Positions 13,712 through 15,142 of a DNA stretch of 15,142 bases are shown one piece after another. The position numbers were made by a program, and so were the translations under genes. The first letter of the stretch is position 1. Every line of letters begins with the position of its first letter. Source of the stretch: JBIOYL01 sp044870185. GTDB lineage: Bacteria > Actinomycetota > CALGFH01. The stretch spans positions 1 to 15,142 of the forward strand of contig JBIOYL010000118.1 in the NCBI GenBank assembly GCA_044870185.1, read 5' to 3'. The notes beneath the pieces are model-generated. The model saw only the letters and a list, made by a program, of their open reading frames with translations, did no database searches and was not told the DNA's origin.

Positions 13712-13731
13712 CCTCCCTTGGTGGAGGGAGG
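13712..13731 (-). promoter_or_regulatory. Hairpin masking a ribosome-binding site
   Basis: In the minus-strand RNA CCUCCC (13731-13726), an 8-base loop and GGGAGG (13717-13712) form a 6-bp stem whose 3' arm is the Shine-Dalgarno sequence of the 47-residue gene. Its first three bases are also the end of the stem at 13729-13767, so the two folds partly compete. Confidence 0.5.
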
Positions 13732-13767
13732 GGCGCGTCCACTCTCCCAAAGCGGTTTCGCGCCCCT
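13729..13767 (-). terminator. Hairpin after the FtsK-like gene
   Basis: AGGGGCGCG and CGCGCCCCT form a perfect 9-bp stem around a 21-base loop, seven bases beyond the stop of the FtsK-like gene on the minus strand. There is no T-run. It may be a partial terminator, an mRNA 3'-end stabiliser, or one half of a switch with the hairpin at 13712-13731. Confidence 0.4.
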
Positions 13768-13774
13768 TCCCGAT

Positions 13775-15127
13775 TCACTCGGTCACGTGCAGCTGCTTGG
13801 CGGTGGCGCCTCCTTCCTCCAGCGCTTGGTCGCGGTGCGCGTCGGCGCGCAGCAGCTCGGCGTGTGCGGCCAGCGCGTACAGGTCCAGGTCGGCCAGGTA
13901 GAAGGTGCGCAGCCGCACCGGCCGGCGACCCTCATGCAGCAGGTAGCCGACGCCTCGGTGGGCGACGTCGATGGTGTCGGCCGAGTAGCCGGCCCTGGCC
14001 CAGCCCTTGCCCAGGATGGTGTCGCTGGCATCCGAGGTTGAGCAGCGGAACGCCCAGCGGACCGCGAACAGGTCGCGCAGGTAGGTCGGAATAGTGTCGG
14101 CGGACGGCTTTTGGGTGGCCGCCTTGACGATGTAGCCGGCGGCCCGGCCCCGGCCGACCAGGTCGCGGGCCAGCTCGGTGAAGGCCTTGTTGGCCGCCCG
14201 GTCAGGGCCATTGCAGAAGAACGCCAGCTCGTCGATCTCGACCACATGCAATGGCAGGCCGTCCTCGGGCCGCAGCTTGCGGCGCTTGTTGGCCAGCAGC
14301 TGCATGTAGCGGCCATCCATGTCGGCCACCAGCTCCTTGAGCACTTCGATGGCCTCGTCCTGGTTGGGGCCGATCATGTGCTCGGCGCAGCCAGCCCACG
14401 GCGCCAGCTCGACGTATTTGCCGTCGAACAGGTGCAGCTGCACGTCCGGATCCAGGGCGGCGGTGGCGGTCCCGAGCGACTGGGCCACGCTCTTGCCCGA
14501 GCCGGGCTCGCCCCCATAGAGGATGTTGCGCTCGACCAGCGAGAGCGTGACCAGCTCGCCGTCCTCGTCCAGCCCGACCGGGATCGGCTGCCACAGCGAC
14601 AGCCGGTCGGCGGTTAGGTTCGGCCACGGCCAGCGTTCGGTGGTCCCCAGCGGATCGCGGGCCACGACCATGACCTGGGCTAGGCCGGCGTCCTCGGGCC
14701 GGCGGTGGACGCGGACCTCGCGGACCCGGAGGAACGCGGCGATCGTCTCGGCCTTGTCCTCGACCTCGGAGACGGTCTTGCCCGCCGGCACCCGGACCGC
14801 CAGGTCGTCGCCGGCCAGCGTCAGGCGGTGGCCGACGACTCGGGGCACCCGGTCGTTGAAGTTGGCCAGGCCGGCATGGCGAACGGCCAGCGTCCACTGG
14901 CGGCGCACGTGCGCCCGCCGGTAGACCAGCAGGACCGAGCGGCGGATCTCCGGTACCAGCGCCAGCATCGAGGCCAGCACGCCGACTAGGAGCACGGCCA
15001 GGGCGACGCCGAGGAAGCCGACCAGCCAGCGCAGGACCGCGGCGGCGAGCAGGAGGGTGGCCAGCTCGACCCGCCAGGCCCACAGCGGCCGGCCGACCAA
15101 CAGCAGCAGCCGGGCCGCCGCGGTCAT
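13775..15127 (-). CDS. FtsK/SpoIIIE-type DNA translocase, element transfer protein
   Basis: A 450-residue membrane-anchored ATPase of the Tra/FtsK type used by AICEs to pump double-stranded DNA from cell to cell. Two membrane helices lie at about 21-58. The motor domain has Walker A GGEPGSGKS (205-213), HLFDGKYVELAPW (232-244, FtsK-type), Walker B VVEIDELAFF (295-304), and GRGRAAGYIVKAATQKPSADTIPTYLR (325-351), typical of TraSA-like proteins, followed by CSTSDASDTILG. The C-terminus is charged. The ATG is only 15 bases from the window edge with no visible ribosome-binding site, and the frame stays open to the edge, so the true start may lie further upstream. Whether the C-terminal end reads specific DNA repeats, as in Streptomyces TraB, cannot be seen. 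Confidence 0.93.
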   Translation of the reverse strand: MTAAARLLLLVGRPLWAWRVELATLLLAAAVLRWLVGFLGVALAVLLVGVLASMLALVPEIRRSVLLVYRRAHVRRQWTLAVRHAGLANFNDRVPRVVGHRLTLAGDDLAVRVPAGKTVSEVEDKAETIAAFLRVREVRVHRRPEDAGLAQVMVVARDPLGTTERWPWPNLTADRLSLWQPIPVGLDEDGELVTLSLVERNILYGGEPGSGKSVAQSLGTATAALDPDVQLHLFDGKYVELAPWAGCAEHMIGPNQDEAIEVLKELVADMDGRYMQLLANKRRKLRPEDGLPLHVVEIDELAFFCNGPDRAANKAFTELARDLVGRGRAAGYIVKAATQKPSADTIPTYLRDLFAVRWAFRCSTSDASDTILGKGWARAGYSADTIDVAHRGVGYLLHEGRRPVRLRTFYLADLDLYALAAHAELLRADAHRDQALEEGGATAKQLHVTE

Positions 15128-15142
15128 GTGGACCGGCGGGCG

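Larger units (their letters stand above)
10157..15142. mobile_element. Actinomycete integrative and conjugative element (AICE, pSAM2-like), integration end
   Basis: From the tRNA-Ala 3' end the genes are, all on the minus strand: tyrosine integrase, RepSA-type replication initiator, five tiny proteins, and an FtsK/SpoIIIE-type transfer ATPase. This int-rep-small genes-tra layout is the known core of AICEs, which excise, replicate by rolling circle and spread double-stranded DNA between mycelia with one FtsK-like pump. Nothing like a type IV secretion system is present. The element continues past the right edge; regulators and attR are not visible. The rep gene is frameshifted as read and no xis lies between rep and int, so the copy may be defective. 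Confidence 0.85.

Noticed and set aside
1..15142. CRISPR array, rRNA or insertion sequence
   Set aside because: No regularly spaced repeats, no rRNA-like stretch and no transposase with terminal inverted repeats were seen.

Overview
The window is very GC-rich by eye. It has strong Shine-Dalgarno boxes, frequent GTG starts and long meaningless antisense frames. With the gene content (Actinomycetota-type metG, rsmI, ksgA and an actinomycete-type integrative element) this points to a member of the Actinomycetota. I cannot name the genus. The sequence starts inside ksgA and ends at, or just inside, the first codons of an FtsK-like gene.

Left part (1-8137), all on the minus strand: chromosomal housekeeping genes in two transcription blocks. 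The upstream block is SDR oxidoreductase > queA-like > rsmI. It reads towards a GC hairpin at 5280-5301. The second block starts at a likely promoter at 5117-5145 and runs metG > grpB-family > ilvD > tatD > ksgA (cut by the window edge). These genes cover tRNA charging, 16S rRNA and possibly tRNA modification, and branched-chain amino-acid synthesis. Two tandem duplications mark this part: a 21-bp repeat with a 30-bp period inside ilvD, and a 44/47-bp repeat at the queA-rsmI junction that creates a 15-codon micro-ORF.

Middle (8138-10156), plus strand: a divergent promoter region with an inverted repeat, an EamA/DMT membrane transporter, a complete VapBC toxin-antitoxin pair, and tRNA-Ala(CGC) carrying the G3:U70 identity pair.

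Right part (10157-15142), all minus strand: the integration end of an actinomycete integrative and conjugative element (AICE, pSAM2-like). From the tRNA inward it holds a tyrosine integrase, a RepSA-type rolling-circle initiator broken by a frameshift, a string of five proteins of 45-56 residues (three Cys-rich), and an FtsK/SpoIIIE-type transfer ATPase. The expected logic is: the integrase recombines with the tRNA gene, Rep replicates the excised circle, and the FtsK-like protein moves double-stranded DNA between cells. No excisionase gene lies between rep and int. The far end of the element (attR, regulators) is outside the window. Two of the small genes have their ribosome-binding sites inside the 3' arm of a hairpin.
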